This document shows, in pieces, positions 46,984-57,620 of a stretch of DNA of 64,000 bases (position 1 is its first letter; each line of letters begins with the position of its first letter). Made by a program: the position numbers and the translations under genes. The DNA comes from Psychrobacter sp. UBA3480. Lineage in GTDB: Bacteria; Pseudomonadota; Gammaproteobacteria; Pseudomonadales; Moraxellaceae. The notes under the pieces were generated by a model. That model was given only the letters and a program-made list of their open reading frames with translations. It was not told the origin of the DNA and did no database searches. The stretch lies in the NCBI RefSeq assembly GCF_002377945.1, contig NZ_DFQV01000032.1:47805-111804 (forward strand). The letters are read 5' to 3'.

Positions 46984-47985
46984 TTAGTCTCTTTCTAGCA
47001 CCACTCTATAGCGAGCATTACCACTCTCTAATCGCTCAAACGCTTCATTAATCTCAGACATTTTGTATGTTTCAGTGACTGGCTGAATATTATGGCGAGC
47101 AGCAAAATTTAGCATTTTACGTAGCGTCGCTGGTGAGCCAACTGGCGAGCCTGATAGACTGTTCTGAGCCATAATCATTGGTGCAGCCGATATCTCTAGT
47201 GGCGCTTCTAACAGTCCAACAAAATGTAGCTTACCTTTTGGTCTTAGCGTCTTGATCACGATATCCCAGTTCATATCGACGTTCACTGTTGAAATTATTA
47301 GATCGAAAGAACCTGCGGCTTTTTCAATTTCGCTATCATCTCTTGAGTTTAGTGAATGGTGAGCGCCCATCTCTTTTGCTTCTTCCATTTTTGATTCACT
47401 GGTAAATGCCGTCACTTCACAGCCCCATGCATTGGCAAACTGCAATGCCAAATGACCCAAGCCACCAATACCAATCACAGCCACTCTAGAAGTTGGTTTG
47501 ATGTCGTACTGCATAAGTGGGTTAAACACTGTGACACCGCCACATAACAGTGGTCCTACCGCGTTAAAATCAAGCCCTTCAGGTATCTTGATGACGCTAG
47601 TATCTTTTGCGCGTACTTTATCTGCAAAGCCGCCATGATTACCAATGATCGTACCTTCTTGCTCAGGGCATAGGTTGTGGTCTCCATCAATGCATAGATC
47701 GCAGACGTTACAGTATCCTTTATGCCAGCCAAGTCCGACTTTATCGCCCAATTCTAGATGCTTGACGTGCTTGCCTTTATTGAGGACTTTACCTGCAACC
47801 TCATGCCCACCGACAAACGGATATTGAGTCATACCCCATTCGTTTTGCCACATCGATAAATCACTGTGGCAGATACCGCAGCTATGTACTTCTATTTCTA
47901 CTTCGTGATCGCCTAGAGCACCTGGGTCATATTCATAAGGCTCAAATTTGCTACCTTTCTCTTGTGCTGCATATGCGTTAATCAT
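46984..47985 (-). CDS. Zinc-dependent NAD(P) alcohol dehydrogenase (YahK/CAD-like)
   Basis: This 333-residue medium-chain dehydrogenase has the catalytic zinc site SCGICHSD and GGHEVAGKV. The structural zinc cluster is the four Cys between CNVCDLC and NLC, and the cofactor loop is [11 protein letters not shown]. It resembles the YahK/cinnamyl-alcohol-dehydrogenase branch, which reduces a range of aldehydes with NADPH; the substrate is not readable. AAGGAAT precedes the ATG. It stands alone between the glmS terminator and the EamA gene. Confidence 0.9.
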   Translation of the reverse strand: MINAYAAQEKGSKFEPYEYDPGALGDHEVEIEVHSCGICHSDLSMWQNEWGMTQYPFVGGHEVAGKVLNKGKHVKHLELGDKVGLGWHKGYCNVCDLCIDGDHNLCPEQEGTIIGNHGGFADKVRAKDTSVIKIPEGLDFNAVGPLLCGGVTVFNPLMQYDIKPTSRVAVIGIGGLGHLALQFANAWGCEVTAFTSESKMEEAKEMGAHHSLNSRDDSEIEKAAGSFDLIISTVNVDMNWDIVIKTLRPKGKLHFVGLLEAPLEISAAPMIMAQNSLSGSPVGSPATLRKMLNFAARHNIQPVTETYKMSEINEAFERLESGNARYRVVLERD

Positions 47986-48271
47986 AGTTATTCCTTATTT
48001 TCTAGTTTTTTTGAAAGATTAGTTTGTAGAGATTGGTTTATCGTTCTAGCAGCTACTCACCTATTAGTAAAATTAAAATAGCGCTATAAGATATAAACAA
48101 TTTCTTCAATAGATTTGATTGGACAGACTATAGCAAAGACTGTCCCAACTAATCCATTCAACTTACCAGTTTTAGACTAACGTCATACAAAGAGTCATAC
48201 TTACCAAGCAGTATCTCATCAAAAATACTGCTTATCGTAAGAAATATTGCTTGGTTACTTATATTGTTTGA

Positions 48272-49207
48272 TTACTTATATAGTGCACGCCTTCCTCGAT
48301 AACCCGTCAGTTTTGGCGTCTTTATTACTTGCAGTAAGAGACAGATTATCATGAGTGACATTCCTAGCCAGCCGATAGGAGAGAATGTTTCACCGATTAT
48401 AATGATAGCCAATATAGTGGCCACGATAGGTTCTAGTAACGTGATAAGCGTCGCTTTGCTCGCCTCAATTACTCTCAATGCTTGACCAAAAAGTAAATAA
48501 CCAAAGAACATCGGCGCAATTGCCAGATATAGGGCAACGCTTATATGTTTTGCATCTAAAAACAGGTTTTCCCCTGTTAATAATAATGATGGCAACAATA
48601 AGACTGCCGACAGACCGAACATACTGGCCATCGCTGATTTTGAGTTTACCCCGTTCTCTATCATTTGACGTGCTGACCATGAATATGTGGCATAGGTCAG
48701 TCCTGCAACTAATCCTAACAACACGCCTAGTATTCGATTATTTGCTTGTGTGTTTATATCTAAATATTGGGTTTTCCCTAAAGTCAGCAAAATAACGCCA
48801 ACCACACCAAATATAAAACTTACCACCCATCGACTAGTGACTATTTTATTGCTAATCAGACGCTCCATGATAATAGTGAAAAATGGCGCGCTAGCAATTG
48901 AGATCACTGTACCAATAGCGACACCTGCCAATCTCATAGAGGAATAAAAAGCTAAAGGATAGATAGCAACGCATAGGCTACCGATGAATAAGAGACTGGG
49001 CTGAGAAAGTAGTTTCTGTCTATCGCTTAATAAATTATTCTTAGCATTCAATACTAGCAATACACCGCCTACCCCCATGGAAAATGCACCAACGGCTAAT
49101 GGACTAACGTCAGGTATAAAAGCAGAGGCTGTACCTGTCGTTCCCCAAAGGACACTGGCAGCTATCACACATAAAATAGCACTTAGACTAGATTTATTCT
49201 GCAGCAT
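48272..49207 (-). CDS. EamA/DMT-family transporter
   Basis: This 311-residue membrane protein has ten predicted helices in two EamA halves (ASVLWGTTGTASAF at the start of the first, GLVAGLTYATYSWSARQ at the start of the second, and LLEPIVATILAIII-type end helices). It is an exporter of amino acids or other small metabolites; the substrate is unknown. The start is ATG 49207, with GAGGT about eight bases upstream; the frame extends 11 codons further. The AraC-type regulator gene lies 89 bp upstream on the same strand and probably controls it. Confidence 0.87.
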   Translation of the reverse strand: MLQNKSSLSAILCVIAASVLWGTTGTASAFIPDVSPLAVGAFSMGVGGVLLVLNAKNNLLSDRQKLLSQPSLLFIGSLCVAIYPLAFYSSMRLAGVAIGTVISIASAPFFTIIMERLISNKIVTSRWVVSFIFGVVGVILLTLGKTQYLDINTQANNRILGVLLGLVAGLTYATYSWSARQMIENGVNSKSAMASMFGLSAVLLLPSLLLTGENLFLDAKHISVALYLAIAPMFFGYLLFGQALRVIEASKATLITLLEPIVATILAIIIIGETFSPIGWLGMSLMIICLLLQVIKTPKLTGYRGRRALYK

Positions 49208-49296
49208 AGTAGCTACCTCTAACGTTATAATGAATAACATTATTATAGAGAGTTATAGACTACTGTTTTTGCAGGTTGGACGGTTTGTATGTCTGG

Positions 49297-50007
49297 TTAG
49301 ACGTGTTTTAATTTGGAAGGGGCAATACCGAAATATTTAGAAAAGCGGCGGCTAAAAGCGCTAACATCCGTATAACCAACCAGTTCGGCTATGATAGCGA
49401 TAGGTGAATCAGTATGCAGTAACAAAGCTTGCGCCTTTTGCATTCTGATCCTTGTGATGTACTCAGTGACGGTTTGGTTTGTTTGCAATTTGAAGTTCTT
49501 TTTGAACTGCGTAGCACTGAGACAAGAGATATCCGCCAACACTTCGATAGAAAGGTTTTTAGAAAAATTGTGGTGAATATATGCGACGACTGCTCTAATT
49601 CGAGCGTCATATTGCACAAATAGATTTTGTTGTTCTAAGAGTTTATAAAAGGTATCAAACATCAGTCTCTCAACTTCAGGATTGATTTGATACCTTAACT
49701 GACTCTCTGAAAACTCCAAAAAAGCCAACAATGGCGAACTTATAGAAAAAACAATTTGTGATGAATGAAGCACATTTTCTGGCAATAGATCTGTATCCAC
49801 AACGATAAACTTTGCATTCTCCTCAGCGCTGAAATAGTGCTTTTCATTTGACTTGACCACAACACATTCGCTCGGGATAACTTTTCCAGTATAGCTCCCA
49901 ACTTCGATATTGATTGCACCTCGCAAAGGCAAAACAATCTGATGAAAGTCATGAGAATGTCCTCTAGTCTGACGAGTGTATGACCTAATTGAGAGCGTGT
50001 TAATCAT
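49297..50007 (-). CDS. AraC-family transcriptional regulator
   Basis: This 236-residue protein has an N-terminal cupin-like sensor region (HSHDFHQIVLPLRG, residues 17-30, with His ligands) and a C-terminal double helix-turn-helix (about 140-236: LSIEVLADISCLSATQFKKNF as first helix pair, IIAELVGYTDVSAFSRRFSKYFG as second; only pieces quoted). It likely senses the substrate of the EamA exporter encoded just downstream (inference from context). Confidence 0.88.
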   Translation of the reverse strand: MINTLSIRSYTRQTRGHSHDFHQIVLPLRGAINIEVGSYTGKVIPSECVVVKSNEKHYFSAEENAKFIVVDTDLLPENVLHSSQIVFSISSPLLAFLEFSESQLRYQINPEVERLMFDTFYKLLEQQNLFVQYDARIRAVVAYIHHNFSKNLSIEVLADISCLSATQFKKNFKLQTNQTVTEYITRIRMQKAQALLLHTDSPIAIIAELVGYTDVSAFSRRFSKYFGIAPSKLKHV

Positions 50008-50091
50008 ACATCGTTTTCCAGATTGCTATTACTGTGTCATGTCTTAGCTAACTATTTGGTTAGCTATTTGGCTCTCTATGAGAAGTGACTA

Positions 50092-53000
50092 TTAGAGGTC
50101 ACTAGGTTTACCATGTGGAGCTAACCATTTAGCAAACCATCCTGATAAATCATCCATCAAGGTATAGACGACAGGAATGACAACCAAGCTCAATAGCGTA
50201 GAGGTTACCAGACCACCCAGTACCGCTGCTGCCATCGGACGCCTAAAGGTAGGATCTGCATCGCCCCAACCAAATACCAATGGCAACATACCTGCACCCA
50301 TCGCGATGGTCGTCATGATAATAGGCCGTGCACGCTTGCGACATGCATCTACGATAGCCTCAAAGCGTACCAGCCCTCGACGCTGGGCAATCAACGCGTA
50401 ATCGACCAATAGAATTGAGTTTTTGGTCGCAATACCCATGAGCATAATAAAGCCAATCATCGAAGGCATCGATAAGCTGCTATTGGTAATAACCAAGCCG
50501 ACAAATGCCCCACCAATCGACAGAGGTAACGCCATCAGGATGGTAAAAGGCTGCAATAAACGACCAAAAAGTAGAATCAGCACGCCTAAAATACAAACCA
50601 CACCGACGGACATCGCAATGATAAAGCCACTAAAGAGGTCTGCCATGTTTTCAGCTTGGCCCTGATCGATGATGGTAATCGAAGGCGGCAGTTGCTGCAT
50701 GGTCGGCACTGCTTTGACCGCTTGTACCAAATCGCCAAGCTCACCACTCGCAGGTTGTACTGTAATACTAATAGCACGCTCTCGATCCAGTCTACTAATC
50801 TGCGCAGGCCCAGTACCAAAGTCTAGCGTAGCAACCTCACCGACGCGCACACCTTGACCTGCAGGCATGGAACTCGGCACGTACAAACCTTCTAGTTGGC
50901 TAACATTTTGCTTAGCCACGTCAGGTAAACGTACGACGATTGGTACTTGGCGTGTATCAAGATTAAGCTTGGACAATTGCTGTTCATAGTCGCCTACGGT
51001 CGCCACACGTAGAGTCGTAGCGATATCTTGCGTAGTGACCCCTTTATCAGCCATTGCCAATCTATCTGGCGTTACCGTTAGCTCTTGGCGTGGTAGACTG
51101 CGATCACTCGTCACAGCGCCTGCACTTGGTAGCCCGCGAATCTCAGACATGATTTTTTGTGCAGTTTGTTCAAGCAGTTGCGGGTTAGTACTGGTTAATG
51201 AAAAGTTATAGCCACTTTCACCACCACTCGATAACCCGACTGTAAACCTTGCTCCTGGTACTTCTGTCATCAGTTTGCTAATTTTGCGTTCTATCTCTTG
51301 CTTGGTGCCTCGTTCTGCACGCGGAGCAAGCACGATATCCAGGCCCGCGATGTTTTCAGCCTTACCGCCACCACCATCCGACGCACCCATCGACGCCTGC
51401 GCCTCTCCCACTGAGGTAAAGATATTGGTCACCTCAGGCATGGCCAAAATGCGATCACTTGCTAGCGCCGCCACGCGCTCAGTATCTGCCAACGATACAT
51501 CAGGCGTCAGCTCAATAGCCACTCGAGTTTGATCGATATCATTATCAGGGATAAATGACGTCGGTAGCAGCTTAACTAGAGCTAGCGATGCTACAAATAA
51601 AACAAGGGTTGCACCCATGGTTAGCCAACGATGATGTAGAGTCCAAGACACAATCTTAAGATAGTACTTCATCATCGCGCTTTGTTTTTCGACGTGCTTT
51701 TTCTCAGGCCGTAATATATAAGCTGCCATCATAGGGGTAATCAGGCGCGCTACCATCAGCGAGGCAAAAATTGATAAGGCAGCCGTCCAACCAAACTGAC
51801 GGAAAAACTGTCCAACGATACCGCCCATAAAGGCTGTTGGTAAAAACACCGCAATCAACGTAAAAGTGGTGGCGACAACGGCCAGACCAATTTCATCAGC
51901 GGCTTCCATCGCCGCTTCATAAGGCGTCTTACCCATGCGTAGATGGCGTATGATGTTTTCTACTTCAACGATTGCATCATCGACCAGCACCCCAATGACT
52001 AATGATAATGCCAGTAGTGAGATGATATTAAGACTAAAGCCAAACAGATACATACCCAAAAAGGTTGGAATCACTGATAACGGCAAAGCGACCGCGGCAA
52101 CGATAGTCGCTCGAATATTGCGCAAAAACAGGAAGACTACTACTACAGCCAACAGCCCACCTTCAATGAGCATTCTTAACGAAGCTTCATAATCTTCTGC
52201 AATGGGTGTGGCTCGATCATAGACTTTTTCAATACTGATATTACCGACATCAGCAGTCAGCTTGGCAAGCTCCTCATCAACCAGCTCCATCACATCGACT
52301 TCACTGGCCCCACGCGATCGAACGATGTTAAACGCCACCACGGTTTGACCGTCCAGCTTAGCAATCGAGCTTGGATCTGCTGCGCCGTCAGTGATTTTTG
52401 CCATACGACCTAAAGCTTGTGTGCCCCCCGTAGGGACCGCCACTTGTAAATCGTTTAGCTCATTTGCTCGCTCAACGGCACCGAGAACACGGATGGTCTG
52501 AGTCGTATTGCCAACTTCCGCCTCCCCGCCTGAGCTGTCTTGCTGGATACCAGCGATTTGCTGCGATAATTGTGAAATAGAAAACTTCAGACCACTTAAC
52601 GCAATTGGGTCAGCAGCAACCGTGATTTCACGCTGCAACCCACCAACACGGCTCACGGTACTAACGCCTGGTATATCAGATAGCCGTTTGGTAACGGTAT
52701 CATCAACAAACCAAGATAAATCCTCCACGCTCATATTTTCAGCAGCGACAGAGTACGTAACCACTGGAAACCCAGCAGTAGATACTTTAGTAATAATAGG
52801 ATCGTTGGCTGCAGCTGGCAGATCACCACGTACTTCGCCGACTGCTGAACGCACATCGTCTACCGCTTCTTGAATGTCTTTTTCTAGGGTAAATTCAGTG
52901 GCAATGGTCGCCGCACCCGTCTGTAGCGTGGTGCGAATATGACTCACGCCTTCGATACTGGTCAGTTTGTTTTCAATCTTTTTGGCAATATCGTTTTCGA

Positions 53001-53181
53001 GTTGTGAGGGCGCAGCACCCGGTAGCGTCACCGTGACCACCACCGCTGGCAAGTCTATATCCGGAAACTGCTGGACTTTCATTTTCATGAAACCGTAAAT
53101 GCCGCCCAACGTCAGCAGTACAAATAGCAAGATAGCGACGAGAGGATTTTTGATCGAATAAGCGGAGACGTTTAAGCTCAT
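50092..53181 (-). CDS. RND efflux permease (AcrB/HAE1-type)
   Basis: This 1029-residue inner-membrane antiporter has 12 helices and two large periplasmic loops. The proton-relay Asp pair lies in VIGVLVDDAIVEVEN, and the QFPDIDLPAVVV porter entry and the VARLITPMMAAYILRP end of the first half are standard (quoted in part). The HAE1 type exports drugs, dyes, detergents or solvents. The start overlaps the stop of the membrane-fusion gene by 4 bp (ATGA). No TolC-like outer-membrane gene is adjacent, so it must borrow one. No tetR-type repressor is next to it either. Confidence 0.94.
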   Translation of the reverse strand: MSLNVSAYSIKNPLVAILLFVLLTLGGIYGFMKMKVQQFPDIDLPAVVVTVTLPGAAPSQLENDIAKKIENKLTSIEGVSHIRTTLQTGAATIATEFTLEKDIQEAVDDVRSAVGEVRGDLPAAANDPIITKVSTAGFPVVTYSVAAENMSVEDLSWFVDDTVTKRLSDIPGVSTVSRVGGLQREITVAADPIALSGLKFSISQLSQQIAGIQQDSSGGEAEVGNTTQTIRVLGAVERANELNDLQVAVPTGGTQALGRMAKITDGAADPSSIAKLDGQTVVAFNIVRSRGASEVDVMELVDEELAKLTADVGNISIEKVYDRATPIAEDYEASLRMLIEGGLLAVVVVFLFLRNIRATIVAAVALPLSVIPTFLGMYLFGFSLNIISLLALSLVIGVLVDDAIVEVENIIRHLRMGKTPYEAAMEAADEIGLAVVATTFTLIAVFLPTAFMGGIVGQFFRQFGWTAALSIFASLMVARLITPMMAAYILRPEKKHVEKQSAMMKYYLKIVSWTLHHRWLTMGATLVLFVASLALVKLLPTSFIPDNDIDQTRVAIELTPDVSLADTERVAALASDRILAMPEVTNIFTSVGEAQASMGASDGGGGKAENIAGLDIVLAPRAERGTKQEIERKISKLMTEVPGARFTVGLSSGGESGYNFSLTSTNPQLLEQTAQKIMSEIRGLPSAGAVTSDRSLPRQELTVTPDRLAMADKGVTTQDIATTLRVATVGDYEQQLSKLNLDTRQVPIVVRLPDVAKQNVSQLEGLYVPSSMPAGQGVRVGEVATLDFGTGPAQISRLDRERAISITVQPASGELGDLVQAVKAVPTMQQLPPSITIIDQGQAENMADLFSGFIIAMSVGVVCILGVLILLFGRLLQPFTILMALPLSIGGAFVGLVITNSSLSMPSMIGFIMLMGIATKNSILLVDYALIAQRRGLVRFEAIVDACRKRARPIIMTTIAMGAGMLPLVFGWGDADPTFRRPMAAAVLGGLVTSTLLSLVVIPVVYTLMDDLSGWFAKWLAPHGKPSDL

Positions 53182-54470
53182 GGTTGTGCCTGCACTGGCT
53201 TACTGGTTTGAGACACACCATCAACAACACGTACTAGGTCACCATCATTTAAGAAGCTGCCGCCCTGCTTTACGATACGGCTGTCACTTGGCAAAGGCTC
53301 TAGCACTGCTACACTCTCGCCCAATCGCTCACCCAATGTCACTCGCTGCTGCTTGATACGTCCCATCGATCGATCGTCTCGAGTAGTCGATTCGGTAACG
53401 AGCATCACATAATCATAACCATCATTGCTGACCACTGCGCTATTAGGAATCGTTTGCGTACTGGTACTTCCTAACAGGAATTCGCCTGTTTGATACATGC
53501 CTGCACGTATCTTTGAGTTGGCAGCTAGGCTAGCATAAATCGTAATTTGACGGTTGTTGTCTGCGGTTGGTGCGATGCGGTTTACTTGCCCCATCACTGT
53601 ATCACCACCCGGCAGACTGACTTGTACAGGCGTACCGACATTTATATCACCGACAAGCTTAGGATCTATATCTGCTCGCCATTCCAAAACCCCGCCTTTG
53701 ATAATCGTAAATAACGGATCCCCGCCTGCCACTTGACCGACTTCTACCATTTTTTCACTGATGATACCGCTGACAGGAGCGACGACTTTTGCATTCTCTA
53801 ATGTCAAACGCTGATTACTCAAACGGGCTTTAGACGCTTGTAAAGAAGCTCTGGCACGGACTTCCGAGGTACGGTAACGATCGGCTTCTTGTTTGCTAAT
53901 GGCATCGATATCGATCAATGGCAGCACACGTGCAGCATCAGCGCTGGCATTGGCAAGGGTGGCTTCCGCTTCTGCGACATCTGCTTGCGCCTGTAGCACT
54001 TGCTGCTCCATAGCATCAGTATCGAACACCGCTAAAACTTGACCCACTCTGACGCGGTCGCCTTCTTCGACCAAAATACGCTCGATAGCCACCCCATTGA
54101 CTTTTGCACTGACGTTCGCAGTATCCTTAGCATTGATGGTTCCATCGGCACTGAGCGTGCTGCCGATATCATCTTGACTTGGACTGACTGTTTCTACTGA
54201 GAGTACCGATTGCTCAATACTGGCATCGCTACCAGTTGACTGATCGTTTGCGACAGAATTAGAAGCTGCTGACTCATCTGTAGCTGCATTACTATCATTG
54301 CCCCAATACTTGCCAAGTAGCACCCCTATCACTAGCACGGCTGCCAATACGGGCCATAACCATATTGGTGGTTTTGCAGATGGCCTTTGAGATACAGTGT
54401 CAGTTTGACGATACGGCGGCAACTCAGATTCAGCTGACGGCTTAGAATGGGTTTCTTCAAAATCGCTCAT
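53178..54470 (-). CDS. RND efflux periplasmic adaptor (membrane fusion protein)
   Basis: This 430-residue adaptor has an N-terminal cytoplasmic region (1-34), one membrane anchor (about 35-52, IWLWPVLAAVLVIGVLLG) and an acidic Ser/Asp linker. The lipoyl-like halves flank a helical hairpin (about 150-215, Ala/Glu/Gln-rich), and the beta-barrel and membrane-proximal domains follow. It links the RND pump to an outer-membrane channel. It is first in the two-gene operon, with stop and start overlapping. The promoter should lie in the 54471-54560 stretch. Confidence 0.92.
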   Translation of the reverse strand: MSDFEETHSKPSAESELPPYRQTDTVSQRPSAKPPIWLWPVLAAVLVIGVLLGKYWGNDSNAATDESAASNSVANDQSTGSDASIEQSVLSVETVSPSQDDIGSTLSADGTINAKDTANVSAKVNGVAIERILVEEGDRVRVGQVLAVFDTDAMEQQVLQAQADVAEAEATLANASADAARVLPLIDIDAISKQEADRYRTSEVRARASLQASKARLSNQRLTLENAKVVAPVSGIISEKMVEVGQVAGGDPLFTIIKGGVLEWRADIDPKLVGDINVGTPVQVSLPGGDTVMGQVNRIAPTADNNRQITIYASLAANSKIRAGMYQTGEFLLGSTSTQTIPNSAVVSNDGYDYVMLVTESTTRDDRSMGRIKQQRVTLGERLGESVAVLEPLPSDSRIVKQGGSFLNDGDLVRVVDGVSQTSKPVQAQP

Positions 54471-54811
54471 GATAACTCTCTGTAGGTACAGTCAATATTG
54501 AAATACTCGATATAAAATGACTAAAAATATCAATCAGTCACAGCAATAATAAAAAGTGGCACGCAATCGAAGCAATGTTTGGATAGCCTGATATAGGGCT
54601 ATGAGCGTTACTTACAGAGAGTATTACGATGTTCTCTAAAGCACTGTTTATTATTATAATAGTTCATCAAATTATCGAGAATAGCATATATTTAGTCATC
54701 ATCTTATTTTTATATATAGGGTCTAGCTTTCATAAATTTAATTGAAACCTAGACCGAATACATGTGCAGTATTAAAGGCATATCGACTAATTCAAAGAAA
54801 TAAGATCGCGT
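54471..54811. other. AT-rich intergenic region upstream of the RND operon
   Basis: No gene is supported here. It should hold the RND-operon promoter; several TATA-like stretches exist but no clear -35/-10 pair. The inverted repeat at 54812-54854 forms its right end. Confidence 0.5.
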
Positions 54812-54854
54812 ATAGTCAGTCGCTGAATATCTGATGTATTCAGCGACTGACTAT
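54812..54854. repeat. 18-bp perfect inverted repeat between recG and the RND operon
   Basis: Arms 54812-54829 and 54837-54854 are exact reverse complements (core CAGTCGCTGAATA) with a 7-nt loop. It lies about 135 bp past the recG stop. On the minus strand only an interrupted T-rich tail follows, so it is either a late recG terminator or a regulatory site for the efflux operon. Confidence 0.6.
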
Positions 54855-54988
54855 GGATGGAGTAACGTCTATCAAGAATGTTAACGTTGTGGCCATGCTG
54901 TTTAACGATAATTAGAAATGTGTTCAATGACATAATGAACCCACTTGCAGGCATTAAGCACTGATTACTAGACAATGGACACTAAACG

Positions 54989-57340
54989 CTAAGCATTGGT
55001 ATAGCGACTTGCCTCGGGCATCCAGCGATGAATCAATTGACTGACATCTGCTTTTCGCGCAGGGTCTGCTATCAAATGCTTCGCTAACCGCTGAGCAATG
55101 GCAAATAATTGCTCATCACGGATTAGATCAGCCAAATAGTAACCAACGTTACCTGTTTGACGTTTGCCTAACAGCTCTCCTGGCCCACGTAGCTCTAAGT
55201 CTTTTTGAGCAATGACGAAGCCATCGGTACTATCACGTAGGACGTTTAGTCGCTCAGTACCTGTCTCCGATAGTGGCTTTTGATATAGCAGTACACAGAA
55301 ACTTTTGGTCGAGCCACGTCCGACTCGCCCGCGCAGCTGATGCAATTGTGATAGTCCCAAACGCTCTGCATTTTCGATAACCATTAACGATGCATTGGGT
55401 ACATCGACCCCTACCTCGATGACAGTCGTCGCAATCAACAAATCCAAATTACCTGCTTTGAACTCCTGCATAATGGCTTGCTTATCAGCAGACTTCATTT
55501 TGCCATGCACCAGTCCAATACGAATATCTAGACGTTCATTTAAGTCCTCATAAGTGGCTTCGGCTGCCTGCGCATCCAAGACACTAGACGCTTCTACCAG
55601 TGAGCATACCCAGTACGCTTGCCTGCCCGCTTCGCAATTGATCGCGATACGTTCTATTACTTCATCGCGTCGATTGCGATCGATGGTTACTGTCGTAATT
55701 GGTGTACGCCCCGGTGGCAATTCATCGATGATTGAGGTATCCATATCGCCATAGACACTCATCGCTAAGGTTCTTGGAATCGGTGTTGCGGTCATTATTA
55801 GCTGATGCGGGGTACTGTTAGCCACGCCTTTATTGGTCAATGCCATGCGTTGCTCAACACCGAATCGATGCTGCTCATCAATGATAACCAAACCTAACTT
55901 AGCGAACTGAACTTGCTCCTGAAACAGTGCATGAGTACCGACCACCACTTGCACGGTATTTTCTGCGACAGCTTCCAAAGCTTCGCGGCGCTGTTTGGCC
56001 GTTTGCTTACCGGCGAGCCAACCGACACCAATGCCCAATGGTTCAAACCATTGCTTAAAATTCAGTAGATGCTGCTCTGCCAAAATCTCAGTTGGTGCCA
56101 TTACCGCGACCTGCCAGCCACTATCGAGCGCATAGCCTGCCGCCCCTGCTGCCACCAACGTCTTGCCAGCACCCACATCACCCTGTACCAGTCGTAGCAT
56201 CGGAATTGAGGTCGCCATATCCGCAGTGATGTCTTTCATCACTCTTTTTTGCGCCCCCGTTAAATCAAAAGGCAATGCAGAAAACAGCTTGTCAGCAAGA
56301 GGGCTATTGGTAGTACATTTGGGCGCTTTATGCTGATGTAGCTGTTGGCGACGATATAGCAGACTGAGCTGATGCGCAGTCAATTCTTCAATAATCAAGC
56401 GCTGGCAAGCAGCATGCGTACGAGCACTAAGTTGAGTGAATAGTTTATATTGCTGAGACGCGCTGGTATAAGTAGGCGGCGTATGCAGCAGTACCAATGC
56501 TTCGAATATCGTTAAATTATAGACATTATGCTGAGCAATACTGGCAGCGACGTTATGTATGTCATTATCTGCCTTATAGGTAGAAGGATTGGGCTTATAT
56601 ACGCTATTGCCAATCGCATTATCAGGCACGCTGCGTGCTAACGTCGAAAAAATATCTTCGGTATATTCGGCCTCTGATACTGTTGATTTAGATGGCTCAA
56701 AAGGCACTAATGGCAAATCGGATACAACCGCAAAATCTTCAGCCGTAAACAATGTCATCGGCAGACCTTGGCTCCGAACCGTTTGCAATGCCAGTTTAAT
56801 TAAAGTACGCAGCTTGTTTTGATGTAAACCTTTGACAGTAGGATAAATAGGCTGCAATCCCGTATCGGTCATAACTGTATTGTCAGTGATGACTTGATAT
56901 TCAGGATGATGTATCTGCTTACCGTAACGATTGACTTTAACCTCACCAAACAGCTGTAAGCGTGTTCCCAAATTCATAGTCTGTACCAGACCACGATAGA
57001 CCTTAAAAAACCGCAACGATATCGTACCCGTATCATCGTCCACCATCACAGTCATCCCACTGCGCTTGGTATCAACATGGACGATATGACCTGTAATTAG
57101 CGCTGATTGTCCATGCTCTACATCGGCGATTGATACCAGTCGACTACGATCTTCATAATCACGGGGCAAATGTAACAGCAAATCGAATATCCGCTTGATA
57201 TTTAACTGCGCCAACTGCTCTGCCACTTTTACCCCCACACCTGCTAGCGCAGACACTGGCATATCTAGTGCTGACAGCGGCATGTCAGATCTAAAGTGAT
57301 CTAATGAGTTGGCTGAGGCATGACTCTCCGATATTGGCAT
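54989..57340 (-). CDS. recG: ATP-dependent DNA helicase RecG
   Basis: This 783-residue branch-migrating helicase rescues stalled replication forks. It has an N-terminal wedge/OB domain (DYEDRSR, GTRLQLFGEVK), Walker A GDVGAGKT, the IDEQHRFG box, the ATPIPRTLA motif III and GRVGRG motif VI. The start is ATG 57340, with AGGAT seven bases upstream; the frame runs 33 codons further. A polar insert of about 55 residues (about 215-275, Ser/Asn/Tyr-rich) explains the greater length over E. coli RecG (693). Confidence 0.96.
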   Translation of the reverse strand: MPISESHASANSLDHFRSDMPLSALDMPVSALAGVGVKVAEQLAQLNIKRIFDLLLHLPRDYEDRSRLVSIADVEHGQSALITGHIVHVDTKRSGMTVMVDDDTGTISLRFFKVYRGLVQTMNLGTRLQLFGEVKVNRYGKQIHHPEYQVITDNTVMTDTGLQPIYPTVKGLHQNKLRTLIKLALQTVRSQGLPMTLFTAEDFAVVSDLPLVPFEPSKSTVSEAEYTEDIFSTLARSVPDNAIGNSVYKPNPSTYKADNDIHNVAASIAQHNVYNLTIFEALVLLHTPPTYTSASQQYKLFTQLSARTHAACQRLIIEELTAHQLSLLYRRQQLHQHKAPKCTTNSPLADKLFSALPFDLTGAQKRVMKDITADMATSIPMLRLVQGDVGAGKTLVAAGAAGYALDSGWQVAVMAPTEILAEQHLLNFKQWFEPLGIGVGWLAGKQTAKQRREALEAVAENTVQVVVGTHALFQEQVQFAKLGLVIIDEQHRFGVEQRMALTNKGVANSTPHQLIMTATPIPRTLAMSVYGDMDTSIIDELPPGRTPITTVTIDRNRRDEVIERIAINCEAGRQAYWVCSLVEASSVLDAQAAEATYEDLNERLDIRIGLVHGKMKSADKQAIMQEFKAGNLDLLIATTVIEVGVDVPNASLMVIENAERLGLSQLHQLRGRVGRGSTKSFCVLLYQKPLSETGTERLNVLRDSTDGFVIAQKDLELRGPGELLGKRQTGNVGYYLADLIRDEQLFAIAQRLAKHLIADPARKADVSQLIHRWMPEASRYTNA

Positions 57341-57620
57341 TAAAGATCCTAACAATATTATTTTTAATTTTCGTATGCTAAATCGAGCATTTTTAGTAGG
57401 CTGCATATAATGGCTTATGCCATAAAATAGCGATAACAATAGTATGCATAAAGACGTCGACTCATTTCATTATAGCTGACAATACAATTGCTTATGCTAG
57501 GCTATTTAGTAAAATAGCATCTATACAGTCCATCTACTATAGATAAACCGCTTCTTCTCATCATACCAATAACTGATGTCTTATTTTTTGAATTCTGGCA
57601 ATTTCATAAGGTGTTTTTCT

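Noticed and set aside
54787-54975. 62-codon frame past recG
   Set aside because: It runs through the 18-bp inverted repeat, lacks a ribosome site and resembles nothing known.
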